Below are positions 1-9,122 of a stretch of DNA of 64,000 bases, piece after piece. The notes beneath the pieces were generated by a model. That model searched no databases. It worked only from the letters and a program-made list of their open reading frames with translations, and was not told the origin of the DNA. Position 1 is the first letter of the stretch; the number at the start of each line of letters is the position of its first letter. Source of the DNA: Pseudomonas baetica (GTDB lineage: Bacteria; Pseudomonadota; Gammaproteobacteria; Pseudomonadales; Pseudomonadaceae); assembly GCF_002813455.1 (NCBI RefSeq), contig NZ_PHHE01000001.1:6838810-6902809 (forward strand), given 5' to 3'. A program made the position numbers and the translations under genes.

Positions 1-2
1 GC

Positions 3-176
3 AACCTGGCGGTCATCAAGAAACAAGCGGCTTTCCGCGCCAAACCGAAGTACGACTCGTTGAAGCTTGCGCACATGTTTCATGTGCTGGGCAAGGGCGA
101 CAAATGGGGCCATGAGCAGATCGACAAGCATGCGAAAGCGATGCTGTTGCTCATCGAGGCACACTACGACAGATAA
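3..176 (+). CDS. 3' end of an unidentified gene
   Basis: An open frame enters from the left edge and ends at TAA 174-176, giving the last 57 residues of a protein. The tail is basic and helical-looking (it ends LLLIEAHYDR). I do not recognise the family. The frame is supported by lack of stops, by codon use similar to neighbouring genes, and by the strong hairpin 20 bases after the stop, where a gene end would be expected. The start lies outside the window. Confidence 0.4.
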   Translation, partial: NLAVIKKQAAFRAKPKYDSLKLAHMFHVLGKGDKWGHEQIDKHAKAMLLLIEAHYDR

Positions 177-196
177 TCGTCAGACCATGACGAGTT

Positions 197-234
197 GCAT
201 TCATTTCGCGTCAGTTTCGACGCGAAATGAATGC
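197..234. terminator. Perfect 16-bp inverted repeat (hairpin)
   Basis: Arms 197-212 and 219-234 are perfect reverse complements with a 6-base loop. It lies just after the stop at 176. No T-run follows on the plus strand, so it may be a rho-independent-like hairpin, a protein-binding palindrome or a mobile-element remnant. Confidence 0.55.
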
Positions 235-307
235 TGCGGACACGACGACCGATTGTTAATCGGGGGCATTGGTATGACACCTGCGCCCGGTTTCTCCGGA
301 AATAAAT

Positions 308-332
308 CTGTCCCGTTTACCTGTCCCGTTTA
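308..332 (+). repeat. Tandem 12-bp direct repeat
   Basis: The 12-mer CTGTCCCGTTTA occurs at 308-319 and 321-332, one base apart, preceded by AAATAAAT. It sits between the hairpin and the ATPase gene. It may be an end remnant of a mobile element; this is inference only. Confidence 0.4.
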
Positions 333-456
333 CCCTTGGATTGATGCAGTGATTGCCCAGGTAATTGGTGGATGAACCTGTGCTATAACGCGATTTGTGC
401 TTCAAAGACGAGACTTTCAGCTTCCTGTCCTCCCTCCTTTTATGATCGGGTTTTCG

Positions 457-2508
457 ATGATTATTGTTGATCGACATAGCGTGCCGCCGCCCCCGGATTT
501 GCTTGATTACCATCGCCGTGAAATAGAGCGGTTGAGGCCGATTTTTGAGGCGGCGGATGGCGAGTATTCACAAAAAGCCATTGATTTCCGGATGCCACGA
601 GCCCTGCAGGAGCAGGTGCGTAAAACGCTCATCAAACTGTTTAGAGGCAAATGCGCATTTTGCGAACGTGACGCTAAGGAAATGGAGCGTTTTCGCCCCC
701 GTTGGCGTGCCGCTCGAGCTGATGGCAGCATCGACCTGCAACACTATTGGTGGTTGGCAAATGACTGGGAAAACCTATACCTGTGCTGTCCTAGATGTAA
801 TGCCAGGAAGATGAACCTGTTTCCTGTGTTGGGGCCGGTTGCTTCTCCCCTAGGCGATAGGCAGTCCCTGATAGACGAACAACCACTGTTGTTAGACCCG
901 TGTCAGGACAATCCACAAGAACATCTGAAGTTTCTCAGCGACGGCCAGGTAATCGCCCTCACCGAACGGGGGGCGGCAACGATCAAGGTATTTCAGCTAA
1001 ATGAAGAGGGCCTGGTAAAGGCCCGTCTCACGCGCGCTTCGCGGATCATCGAAAGATGTGAGACGTTGTTGTCACTGGAATATCTGCCGCGAATCGACGA
1101 GACGGCGATTGCTCGTTTCTTTTCTCCCAATATGCCGCTCTCCGCCATCACACCCGCCGTACTCGAGGCGTTTTTCTCATCAGGATCTGCGGTGCCTGTG
1201 ATGCCTCCAGAACCACCGGTAGCACCGCCAGAGGCGATGAAAGCAATACCCGATGCCATCTGGCTTGAGGCCATTGAAATCCACAACTTCAAGGTGATCA
1301 GTGACCTCAAGATAGAATTTCCTCCATTGCAGAGTAACGGTGAACACACTATCCAGCCCTGGCTTATGGTGCTTGGTGAGAATGGCGTCGGAAAGAGCAG
1401 CCTGCTCCAGGCCATCGCTTTGACCATGAGGCCTGCAAAGGAGCTTGAGGAAGAGGACGCAAGCACTTGGCTGCGCAAGGGTAGGGGGATTAAAGATGGC
1501 TTTGTTCGCCTGACGTTTTCGGACGGCAGTCAGCGAGAGTTGACCTTCAAAAAAAACAGCAAGAAGTTTGGCATCACAGGTGACGTGCCAGATTTGCCGG
1601 TTCTGGCCTATGGTTCCACTCGGCTGCTGCCCGATGCCGATGCTGCCGCACCTGTCGCGCCGCGCCGTGTTAGTGTCCTGAACTTGTTCAACCATATCCA
1701 CCCGCTTGTTCAGGTTGAACGGTATCTCTGCAGCAAGAAGATCAGCGAGGCGCAATTCACGCTGTTGGCCACCAGTCTGAAGGATCTATTGCCGGTCAGT
1801 TCGGATGCCTCGCTCATTCGCAAGCGGCGACACATAGAAAGCAAAATCGACGGCAGTGCGGTGTCGCTGAGTGAGTTGAGTGACGGGTACAAGTCCGTCC
1901 TGGCTTTGGCGATGGACATTATGTTCCATTTGACCAGCAGCTCATTTGACATGGAGTCTGCACAAGGCGTGGTCATGATTGATGAACTTGAACTTCATCT
2001 TCATCCGCGCTGGAAAATTCAGCTCGTCGACCGCTTGCGTCAGTTGTTCCCTCGCGTGCGCTTTATTGTCAGCACCCACGATCCGTTGTGTGTTCAGGGT
2101 TTGAAAAATGGCGAGTTGTGGGTCATGGCCAAGCACCCCGAAGACAAGCGCTTCATTTTCGAGCCGATCGATGTCCCGCCCGGTACCCGGGCAGATGAGA
2201 TCCTCACCGGCCCGTGGTTCGGCCTTCAATCGACGATTGATACAGAAACGTTGATGCTCATGTCTGAGCACAGCGTGCTCTTGCAGAAGAATGAGCCAGA
2301 GTCGAAACGCCTCGCTGAACTGGAAGCCACGCTTCGTCAGCGCATGGTTTCGTTCGGGAGTACGCGTGCCCAGCGTGCGGCACTGGCGGCTGCTGCAGTG
2401 CTCGATGTCGGTATGTCGGAATCTCAGGCGAATCAGTTGATCAGGCATCGTCTGAAAAACATCCAGAAAGGCGATTCGGATCAGCGACAGGGGCGCGAAG
2501 ATGCTTAA
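457..2508 (+). CDS. HNH-like domain fused to AAA/ABC-type ATPase (putative defence protein)
   Basis: A 683-residue protein with two parts. Residues about 55-125 resemble a zinc-binding HNH endonuclease of the TIGR02646 kind: CxxC at C66/C69, a second pair C111/C114 followed by N115, and the tryptophan-rich stretch before it. The usual catalytic His of the ExHxxP-like motif is replaced by Arg78 (MERFRPR). Residues about 270-600 form an SMC/RecF-like ATPase: Walker A GENGVGKSS (K313), a signature-like LSDGYKS, Walker B MIDELELHLHP (D509/E510) and a switch STHD. ATP-dependent sensing by PtuA-like ATPases of Septu systems is the closest known model. I chose ATG 457 because the protein then begins MIIVDRHS; GTG 397 and ATG 442 are alternatives without a good ribosome site. 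It overlaps the next gene by 8 bases, implying translational coupling. The defence role is inference. Confidence 0.75.
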   Translation: MIIVDRHSVPPPPDLLDYHRREIERLRPIFEAADGEYSQKAIDFRMPRALQEQVRKTLIKLFRGKCAFCERDAKEMERFRPRWRAARADGSIDLQHYWWLANDWENLYLCCPRCNARKMNLFPVLGPVASPLGDRQSLIDEQPLLLDPCQDNPQEHLKFLSDGQVIALTERGAATIKVFQLNEEGLVKARLTRASRIIERCETLLSLEYLPRIDETAIARFFSPNMPLSAITPAVLEAFFSSGSAVPVMPPEPPVAPPEAMKAIPDAIWLEAIEIHNFKVISDLKIEFPPLQSNGEHTIQPWLMVLGENGVGKSSLLQAIALTMRPAKELEEEDASTWLRKGRGIKDGFVRLTFSDGSQRELTFKKNSKKFGITGDVPDLPVLAYGSTRLLPDADAAAPVAPRRVSVLNLFNHIHPLVQVERYLCSKKISEAQFTLLATSLKDLLPVSSDASLIRKRRHIESKIDGSAVSLSELSDGYKSVLALAMDIMFHLTSSSFDMESAQGVVMIDELELHLHPRWKIQLVDRLRQLFPRVRFIVSTHDPLCVQGLKNGELWVMAKHPEDKRFIFEPIDVPPGTRADEILTGPWFGLQSTIDTETLMLMSEHSVLLQKNEPESKRLAELEATLRQRMVSFGSTRAQRAALAAAAVLDVGMSESQANQLIRHRLKNIQKGDSDQRQGREDA

Positions 2509-3352
2509 GCTCGTACGTCCACCGATAGCCGCGAATTTCGGAACGAAGACCCAATCAACAAAAAAGGCCGTCGCCAAGGCAGTGGCGAATGGGGCGGCTG
2601 TCACTTTCTCGAACCTGTGGTCGAGTTACAAAAGAGATTTCAGCCAGGCGCAGTACGGCAGATGCGGATACTGCGAAGGCCAGGTATTAGGCCTTCAATA
2701 TGGTGACGTCGAGCATATCCAGCCGAAAGCAGAGGTTCATACACTGGTAGACGAGCCAGAGGACTGGGGCAAAGAGGTTCCCTGGAGCTCGTCGGTGGAG
2801 GGACGCAAGAGAAAAAGTAACGTCATCAAGCCAGGGTATTGGTGGCTAGCTTATAGTTGGGACAATTATTTACTCAGCTGTCAGATCTGCAATCAGCAGT
2901 GGAAGGCTAATTTCTATCCGGTTAAAGGCGTGCACAAGGTATCCCCCACGCAAACCTGCACACCGTTACTGCTGTCACCGTTTGATAAGCATTTTCAGGC
3001 GCAGATGCACTTCACCTATGGCCGGCTGGGTGAAATCCGCGCGCTCACTGATGAAGGCAAGGCGACGATTGCCACCTGTGGGTTGGACCGCCCCAGCCTT
3101 CGACTGGCGCGCTATAAAATCGCGCGGGCTACCCATGAGCATCTTGATGAGATTGCACGCGATGTCACTGAACGAGATGTCCTGCGAGTGCTGGAGTACA
3201 TTGCCCACGACGGTGCTGAGTACAGCCCCTACTGCGGAATGGTGAGGGTGATTTTCTTTCAGCGTACAGAGATGCAATGGGATGATTTGTACGATTTGAT
3301 CGCCCGTCTGAAGGTGAGTGGCCATGCTGATCGTTCATTGTGCGACTGCTGA
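2501..3352 (+). CDS. HNH endonuclease-like protein, partner of the upstream ATPase
   Basis: A 283-residue protein whose N-terminal half is an HNH nuclease domain: CGYC (C55, C58), the catalytic-type motif VEHIQPK with H72, then a WWLAYSWDNYLLSC segment leading to SCQICN (C127, C130, N131). This contrasts with the ATPase partner, whose equivalent His is lost. The start ATG lies inside the ATPase stop region (ATGCTTAAG), so the pair is almost certainly one operon. PtuB of Septu systems is a separate HNH protein working with an ATPase, so a nuclease effector activated by the ATPase is a reasonable inference. The insertion between the CxxC and the second pair is longer than in the fused copy. No terminator is obvious after the stop. 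Confidence 0.75.
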   Translation: MLKLVRPPIAANFGTKTQSTKKAVAKAVANGAAVTFSNLWSSYKRDFSQAQYGRCGYCEGQVLGLQYGDVEHIQPKAEVHTLVDEPEDWGKEVPWSSSVEGRKRKSNVIKPGYWWLAYSWDNYLLSCQICNQQWKANFYPVKGVHKVSPTQTCTPLLLSPFDKHFQAQMHFTYGRLGEIRALTDEGKATIATCGLDRPSLRLARYKIARATHEHLDEIARDVTERDVLRVLEYIAHDGAEYSPYCGMVRVIFFQRTEMQWDDLYDLIARLKVSGHADRSLCDC

Positions 3353-3625
3353 TATTGGGTCGCAGGTCACTGCTTTTAGTCGGCATTCTCTTCAAGGTTT
3401 TTCGGTCAGACTTTGACTGAACCAGAACAACAGCCAAGGGACGCGGCAAATACATCGAGCGCTTCGCCCCTACTGGGCAAGTCACCATTTTTTTATAGTA
3501 GAGTCGCCATCGAACCACCTGTCGTCTGGAGCTTTTCGGCAATTGGTGTACAAAAAACGACAGATGGGCACAGATTGCGTGCGGACAAGTACGCGCAATC
3601 GTTGACAGAGTAATACGACTTTTAA

Positions 3626-4810
3626 ATGAGCAATCCTACCGCTACAACCAATGGCAGTTGGTACCCGGTCATTGCGCTGGCACTGGCCGCGTTTGTGTTC
3701 AACACCACCGAGTTTGTGCCTGTCGGCCTGTTGAGTTCGATCGGCAACAGCTTCGACATGTCGTCGGCTCAGGTCGGATTGATGCTGACCATCTATGCGT
3801 GGGTGGTGTCGCTGACGTCGCTGCCGATCATGTTGCTGACGCGTAACGTCGAGCGGCGCAAGCTGTTGATCGTGCTGTTCGGGATGTTCATCGTCAGTCA
3901 CATCATGTCGAGTCTGGCGACAAGCTTCGCCATCTTGCTGGTGAGCCGGATCGGTGTGGCGCTATCCCATGCGCTGTTCTGGTCGATCACGGCCTCGCTG
4001 GCAGTGCGCCTGGCGCCACCGGGCAAACAGGTTCAGGCCTTGGGCTTGCTGGCAACCGGTACTTCTCTGGCGATGGTACTGGGCATTCCCCTCGGTCGGT
4101 TATTGGGCGAGGCCATGGGCTGGCGTACAACGTTCATCGTGATCGCAGGCTTGGCGGCGACGCTGGTGTTGTGTCTGGCGAAGGTTCTGCCGTTGCTGCC
4201 CAGCCAGAACTCCGGCTCGCTCAAAAGTCTACCTGTGTTGTTGAAACGGCCTGCGCTGGTGGCGATCTATATCCTGACAGCTCTGGTCGTGACGTCACAG
4301 TTCACGGCCTACAGCTACATCGAGCCCTTCGTCCTGACCGTGGCGGGCATGAGCGGCGATGTGGTGACGCTGCTTCTGTTGTTATTCGGCGGCGCCGGCA
4401 TTTTCGGCTCGCTGCTGTTCAGCTACCTGCACAGTCATAACCCGCAGCGCTTTCTGATTGTCTGCGTGTCGTTGCTCATCCTGTGTCTGGCTTTGCTGTT
4501 GCCTTTGAGCGGTCAGGTGTCGTACCTGGGCGTGGTGAGTGTGTTCTGGGGGATGGCAATCATGGGGTTCGGGCTGGCGCTGCAATCGAAAGTGCTGGTG
4601 CTGGCGCCGGACGCCACCGACGTGGCGATGGCGCTATTTTCCGGGATCTACAACATCGGCATCGGCGGCGGAGCACTGGTGGGTAGCTGGGTAGGCATTC
4701 AGTTCGGCTTCGCTTACATCGGAGTCGTTGGCGGGATGCTGGCGGCGGCGGCACTGTCGTTTTACTGCCTGTCGATTTATCGCAGCACTCGGCCCGGGGC
4801 TTCGGTTTGA
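3626..4810 (+). CDS. sotB: MFS sugar/drug efflux transporter, SotB-like
   Basis: A 394-residue inner-membrane protein with about 12 hydrophobic segments. The start (residues about 12-60, [18 protein letters not shown]) and the motif-A region between helices 2 and 3 ([12 protein letters not shown]) fit the DHA1 major facilitator subgroup containing SotB/YdeA, exporters of arabinose, IPTG and assorted drugs, driven by the proton gradient. It is convergent with the mexT-like regulator, with a hairpin between them. The real substrate cannot be read from sequence. The gene symbol is by resemblance. Confidence 0.75.
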   Translation: MSNPTATTNGSWYPVIALALAAFVFNTTEFVPVGLLSSIGNSFDMSSAQVGLMLTIYAWVVSLTSLPIMLLTRNVERRKLLIVLFGMFIVSHIMSSLATSFAILLVSRIGVALSHALFWSITASLAVRLAPPGKQVQALGLLATGTSLAMVLGIPLGRLLGEAMGWRTTFIVIAGLAATLVLCLAKVLPLLPSQNSGSLKSLPVLLKRPALVAIYILTALVVTSQFTAYSYIEPFVLTVAGMSGDVVTLLLLLFGGAGIFGSLLFSYLHSHNPQRFLIVCVSLLILCLALLLPLSGQVSYLGVVSVFWGMAIMGFGLALQSKVLVLAPDATDVAMALFSGIYNIGIGGGALVGSWVGIQFGFAYIGVVGGMLAAAALSFYCLSIYRSTRPGASV

Positions 4811-4836
4811 GCCTACGGGCTATTCGATGAGTGGAA

Positions 4837-4854
4837 GGGCTGACACGTCAGCCC
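4837..4854. terminator. Hairpin between convergent genes
   Basis: Arms 4837-4844 and 4847-4854 (GGGCTGAC / GTCAGCCC) are perfect complements with a 2-base loop. The hairpin sits in the 46-base gap between the MFS stop and the LysR stop, so it could serve both strands. There is no strong T-run. Confidence 0.5.
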
Positions 4855-4856
4855 GA

Positions 4857-5771
4857 TCAAAGACTGTCCGGATCCCCAAAAAACATCTGAATTCGCGACC
4901 GTAACCAACGCTCACCCGGATCATTATCCTGCGAGCCACGCCACGCCATGTGCAGCTCAAACGTGCGCGTGGGCAGCGGCGGATCTTCCGCCCGGACCCC
5001 GCCAGCCGCCGTTAACGCTTCCGCCGTGTAATCCGGCACGGTTGCAACGATGTCGGTGCCGGCGAGCAACGTGCTCAAGCCGTTAAACTGCGGCACAGCC
5101 AACACCACGTGCCGTTTGCGCCCGAGTTTTTCCAGTTCCTCATCGATAAAGCCACTGAGGTCGCCGGCGAACGACACCAGCGCATGCGGGCGGGCGCAGT
5201 AGTCGTCGAGGCTGAGCGGGCCTGGCACGGTGTCGGCGCGCAGCAGCTTTGGCGCACTGCGGCGCAAGACCTTGCGCTTGGCGTTGGCCGGCAGATCGGT
5301 GGTGTAGCTGACGCCAATCGAGATTTCGCCGGAGGCCAGAAGGCCTGGCATCAGGATGTAATTGACCCGACGTACGACCAGCACAATGCCTGGCGACTCA
5401 GCGCGCAGGCGTTTGAGCAGCATCGGCAGCAGGGCGAATTCGACATCGTCGGACAAACCGATGCGGAACACCGAGGTGCTGGTGGCTGGGTCGAATTCCG
5501 CCGCACGGCTGACGGCGGTGGAAATCGAGTCGAGGGCAGGCGAGAGCAGGGCGAAGATTTCCACCGCGCGGGCGGACGGTTCCATGCTGCGCCCGGTGCG
5601 TACGAACAGAGGATCATCGAACAGGCTGCGCAGACGCGAGAGCGCCGCACTGATCGCCGGCTGGCCGAGGAACAATTTCTCGGCGGCACGGGTCACACTG
5701 CGTTCGTGCATCAATGTTTCGAATACGATCAACAGGTTCAGGTCGACACGACGCAGGTCATTACGATTCAT
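4857..5771 (-). CDS. mexT: LysR-type regulator, MexT-like
   Basis: A 304-residue LysR regulator. The N-terminal helix-turn-helix (AAEKLFLGQPAISAALSRLR) and long stretches of the effector domain (VSYTTDLPANAKR, ALVSFAGDLSG, VLAVPQFNGL) match what I remember of Pseudomonas aeruginosa MexT, the activator of the mexEF-oprN efflux operon. ATG 5771 gives the MNRNDLRRVDLNLL start usual for MexT and has AGGA upstream; the longer frame to 5834 adds an unlikely leader. It is divergent from a mexS-like gene, as in P. aeruginosa, but mexEF-oprN does not follow; a SotB-like MFS gene lies convergent instead. The regulatory target here is therefore probably mexS and perhaps genes elsewhere. Confidence 0.8.
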   Translation of the reverse strand: MNRNDLRRVDLNLLIVFETLMHERSVTRAAEKLFLGQPAISAALSRLRSLFDDPLFVRTGRSMEPSARAVEIFALLSPALDSISTAVSRAAEFDPATSTSVFRIGLSDDVEFALLPMLLKRLRAESPGIVLVVRRVNYILMPGLLASGEISIGVSYTTDLPANAKRKVLRRSAPKLLRADTVPGPLSLDDYCARPHALVSFAGDLSGFIDEELEKLGRKRHVVLAVPQFNGLSTLLAGTDIVATVPDYTAEALTAAGGVRAEDPPLPTRTFELHMAWRGSQDNDPGERWLRSRIQMFFGDPDSL

Positions 5772-5790
5772 CTGGAGTCCTGGCAGAGTC

Positions 5791-5814
5791 ATCAAGCTTG
5801 ACGAGGGCGACCAT
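5791..5814 (+). promoter_or_regulatory. MexT-box-like operator
   Basis: The sequence ATCA-N5-GACGAG-N4-ACCAT fits the published MexT box ATCA-N5-GTCGAT-N4-ACYAT, with two mismatches in the middle block only. It lies 20 bases upstream of the mexT start in the divergent mexT/mexS intergenic region, the expected place for autoregulation and mexS activation. Confidence 0.55.
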
Positions 5815-6041
5815 ATGATAACAATGGCCGGCATGAATCTTACGGGGAAAGGCTGGTACTCTGCACCGGAAAATTCAGCTTTACTGCGACGGTGGCAGCA
5901 GTTTTTTCAAGGATTGTCCCGATACCGCCCATACCGCGGAATCAATGACAGGCATGTCGACTATTAATAGCCACTGATAGTCTTGGGTCAAAAGCCCAGA
6001 TAGAGTTCAGGGCATTAGAGGTTACTTTGACGAGGTTTGCG

Positions 6042-7064
6042 ATGTCCCGCACGATCCGTTTTCACAAGTTTGGTCCGGCCGAGGTGCTCAAATGCGAAGA
6101 GCATGCGGCCGCTCAGCCAGGTCCTGGCGAAGTGCAGGTGCGTGTCGAAGCCATCGGCATCAGCTGGTATGACATTCTCTGGCGTCAGAACCTGGCCTCG
6201 TCCCAGGCACGTCTGCCATCGGGCCTTGGCCATGAAATGGCGGGTGTGGTCACAGCGGTCGGCGACGGCGTCGATGATCTGTCGGTTGGCGACAAGGTTG
6301 CCAGTTTTCCTGCCGAGAGCCCGAACGACTATCCGGTTTATGGCGAGCAGATCGTTCTGCCACGTACCGCGTTGACCCGTTATCCGGACGTCCTGAGCCC
6401 GATCGAAGCCAGCGTGCATTACACGCCGTTGCTGATTGCCTATTTTGCCTATGCCGATCTGGCGCGGGTCAAACCCGGGCAATTTGCCTTGGTGACAGAC
6501 GCCAGCCATTGCGCCGGCCCATCGTTTGTTCAGTTGGGCAAGGCATTGGGTGTCCGGGTGATTGCCGCGACCAAAACCGCCGACGAGCGCGAGTATCTTC
6601 TGTCTCTGGGGGCTGAGAAGGTCATCGTCACGGAGGAGGAGGATCTGCTGATGCGGATCAACAAGATCACCGATAACCGTGGCGTCGATGTCGTCTTCGA
6701 CGGCCTTGGCGGTCCACAGATGTCGCTGCTCGGTGACGTCCTCGCCCCACGCGGAAGTCTGGTGTTGTACGGTCTGCAAGGTGGTAATCAGACGCCGTTC
6801 CCGGCCTGCGCAGCGTTTCAGAAGAACATTCAGTTCTTTGTGCACTGCATCGGCAATTTCACCGGCAAGCCGGAACTGGGCATTACTCAGGATCACGTCG
6901 CGCTGCAACGAGCCCTGCGTGATATCAACCAGTTGACCGCCGATCGTGTGTTGCTACCGCTCAAGACCCGGGTCTTCCCGTTCAACGAGTTTGTCGAGGC
7001 GCACCGCTACATGGATGAATGTCCGTGTCGCGAACGGGTTGCGCTGCAAGTCGAACTGGCCTGA
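6042..7064 (+). CDS. mexS: Zinc-type alcohol dehydrogenase/quinone oxidoreductase family, MexS-like
   Basis: A 340-residue medium-chain dehydrogenase/reductase. The GroES-like N-terminal half (PGPGEVQVRVEAIGISWYD, GHEMAGVV) and an NADP-binding region around residues 150-200 are seen; the usual zinc-binding CGxCxxC loop is absent, so it is more quinone-oxidoreductase-like. Length and divergent pairing with a mexT-like gene match MexS, an oxidoreductase whose loss activates MexT in P. aeruginosa, probably by letting electrophilic metabolites accumulate. ATG 6042 has a GAGG ribosome site; TTG 6027 is an alternative. A hairpin follows the stop. The physiological substrate is unknown. Confidence 0.75.
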   Translation: MSRTIRFHKFGPAEVLKCEEHAAAQPGPGEVQVRVEAIGISWYDILWRQNLASSQARLPSGLGHEMAGVVTAVGDGVDDLSVGDKVASFPAESPNDYPVYGEQIVLPRTALTRYPDVLSPIEASVHYTPLLIAYFAYADLARVKPGQFALVTDASHCAGPSFVQLGKALGVRVIAATKTADEREYLLSLGAEKVIVTEEEDLLMRINKITDNRGVDVVFDGLGGPQMSLLGDVLAPRGSLVLYGLQGGNQTPFPACAAFQKNIQFFVHCIGNFTGKPELGITQDHVALQRALRDINQLTADRVLLPLKTRVFPFNEFVEAHRYMDECPCRERVALQVELA

Positions 7065-7076
7065 TCCTGAATTTAC

Positions 7077-7100
7077 AGAGTCCGTGGTCTCACGGACTCT
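7077..7100 (+). terminator. Hairpin after mexS-like gene
   Basis: Arms 7077-7086 and 7091-7100 (AGAGTCCGTG / CACGGACTCT) are a perfect 10-bp stem with a 4-base loop, 13 bases after the stop. The downstream tract is pyrimidine-rich but not a clean T-run. Confidence 0.6.
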
Positions 7101-7612
7101 CCTGTCTGCCTTTCCAAAAACGAGTGCTCTCTGGGTAAATTGCCCGGGGCCGGTCAGCAACTGAACCGGTTTTTGCCCTCGTTCTGTATCTTCCAATCGC
7201 CCACCAAGCCCTGATAATTGAATGATTACTTTCATCTCAAGGAATGAGCTATGGCTGTGCATTCTATTTGTTGTGTTCGATATAAATCGGTCGTTAATTC
7301 GGGTGGCGATAACTTCTGTTTAAGTGTTGTAGGCATGTTCCGAAACTGCGTCTCTTTTTTTTGTACTCACTTGGCGTCGGACTGTGTCGGAAGTTTCCTA
7401 GGAGCATTTATTTGCTCGAAAAAACTCAGTAAAGACAAGGCCTTGCGTGGCAGTCTGTGGGTGTCTGAGAGCGCGTGACAGCTTAAGTGTTTCAAATAAC
7501 TACGCATTTGTAAGTGTTAGCATTCGAGCGTCTATCTATTACTAATGAATTTTTGCGTAACTGCTGTCTCGGGTTACGTAATATGAACATTTCGATACCG
7601 GGTGAAGTACCG
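7101..7612. other. Gene-poor, lower-G+C spacer
   Basis: About 500 bases with visibly more A+T than the flanks. A 75-codon frame at 7251-7478 begins ATG after AAGGAAT, but its cysteine-rich translation shows no family features, and I do not call it a gene. The region probably holds the promoter of the next gene. Confidence 0.35.
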
Positions 7613-9073
7613 ATGAGCACAATCCATGACCAGGCAATGAACTATGTCTACCAGCAAGTACTACAAAGGCTGATGAGTTTTTTCTCTCGCGCCGAGCGCA
7701 CGGCATTGCAGTTATTGATTCATCGACTGGTGGTGGCGGCTGGCGGAATGGAGCGCATCGGTGATTTCAAAGTGATGGTGGTCCAGTCCGGCTCACGAGA
7801 CTGCTGTTACACCCTTGCGCTGCTGCGCGCCGCACAGTTGACCATTGCCGGACGGGCGCCGGCGACATTCCAGCTGCGGGTGGCGACATTGCGCTGGAAT
7901 GGCACCGAGGTTTCGGCTCTGCAAAATCTGCATCGCAGTTACAGCGCATTGTTTTTGTATGACGATCCGCGGGTCGAATTGCTGATGGTCGATCATCGCG
8001 AAGTCTTGCCGTTCGATCACGAGGTGCCGGTCAGCGAGGCGGCTCGCGAGGCGAACCGACTCAACCTGATGATGATCGGGCACCGTCGTAATCGCACGGA
8101 GAAGCTGGAGTTGTGGGACGACCTCTACCTGGCGACCGCCGAATTCTATGGTCAGGTTGCTCGCTGGAATAACGGCGTCGACGCGATGATCAGCAGCGAG
8201 CCTGCGCGGCGGCAGAAGCAGTTCCTTGACGGCCTGGATCGTGCGCTGCAAAAAGCCGGCATCGGCGGGTTGCCACCCAACTCAGGCTCATTCGAAGAGT
8301 TGTTCCCTTTGCTTGACGGACTGGGAGGCGACCTCTATCGAGAGCTCTACAGCGAGACCGAACTGACACCCTGGCGCCCCGAAGGTACGTTCGAAGCCTG
8401 TCGACGTACCTGTTTTGTCGATATTCATGACATGGTGGTCGGCAACCTGGTGGAGCATTGGCCGCTACTCAGTGACTTCCTCGGGTTTCAGGCCAGTGAG
8501 CTGATCTGCCAACAGAGCGCAAGCCATTCTGCCGACCCGTTGGTAATCGCCCATCTGGAAGGGATGCAGGCGAATTTCATCGAGGGTCGCACCTATGAGG
8601 CAGGCGTTGGCGATTACCTTCAGCGCAACCTGGTGTTGATGCAAGACAAACAGATACCCGCGCCGATTTGTGAGCAGTGGCTGGCGACCTTCGACAATCC
8701 TGCCGACCTCGAACAGCGGCGTAATCAAGCAGCAGCGGCGTTGCAGAACACCTTCGAACTGAATGAAACCCAGTTGATCTGTCTGTTGTTCGGCCCCTTT
8801 ATCGACAGCGGTGCCGGGCTTGAACATTTCCTGCGCAGTTGCCATCCGGGCATGCTGGTGGCGCTGCCAGAACTGCACCGGGCGATGCAGGGGCTGCACG
8901 CTCCGGAACAAGTGCTGAAGTGGATGACCGATGTCAGTGGCCTGCCGGTACGGTTGATTGTTCAGCTTTATTCGATGGGGCCCTTCAAGTTGCGGGTAAC
9001 GGCCAATGCTGCCGAGCAGGGCAACACGCCCCGTAAAAGCACGGTCCCGGGCGACCGCTCGGCGGAAGGTTGA
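7613..9073 (+). CDS. Conserved-looking protein of unknown function
   Basis: A 486-residue soluble protein without signal peptide or membrane segments. I recognise no domain. Its codon use matches the neighbouring housekeeping genes, so it is real. ATG 7613 is chosen because GGTGAAG lies 6-10 bases upstream; ATG 7583 and the longer frame to 7514 are alternatives. The MocR-type regulator begins 49 bases downstream on the same strand, so the two probably form an operon, and the regulator may act on this gene. No catalytic motif stands out; a conserved-looking region is ELWDDLYLATAEFYGQVARW (about residues 165-184). Confidence 0.65.
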   Translation: MSTIHDQAMNYVYQQVLQRLMSFFSRAERTALQLLIHRLVVAAGGMERIGDFKVMVVQSGSRDCCYTLALLRAAQLTIAGRAPATFQLRVATLRWNGTEVSALQNLHRSYSALFLYDDPRVELLMVDHREVLPFDHEVPVSEAAREANRLNLMMIGHRRNRTEKLELWDDLYLATAEFYGQVARWNNGVDAMISSEPARRQKQFLDGLDRALQKAGIGGLPPNSGSFEELFPLLDGLGGDLYRELYSETELTPWRPEGTFEACRRTCFVDIHDMVVGNLVEHWPLLSDFLGFQASELICQQSASHSADPLVIAHLEGMQANFIEGRTYEAGVGDYLQRNLVLMQDKQIPAPICEQWLATFDNPADLEQRRNQAAAALQNTFELNETQLICLLFGPFIDSGAGLEHFLRSCHPGMLVALPELHRAMQGLHAPEQVLKWMTDVSGLPVRLIVQLYSMGPFKLRVTANAAEQGNTPRKSTVPGDRSAEG

Positions 9074-9122
9074 TCGTGAGCTTGCACTCGGCAAACGCCG
9101 CAATCATTGCAGGTGTGGCCGG

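Noticed and set aside
7251..7478. Small 75-codon frame with a possible ribosome site
   Set aside because: Cysteine-rich translation without family features in a low-G+C spacer; support is too thin to call a gene.
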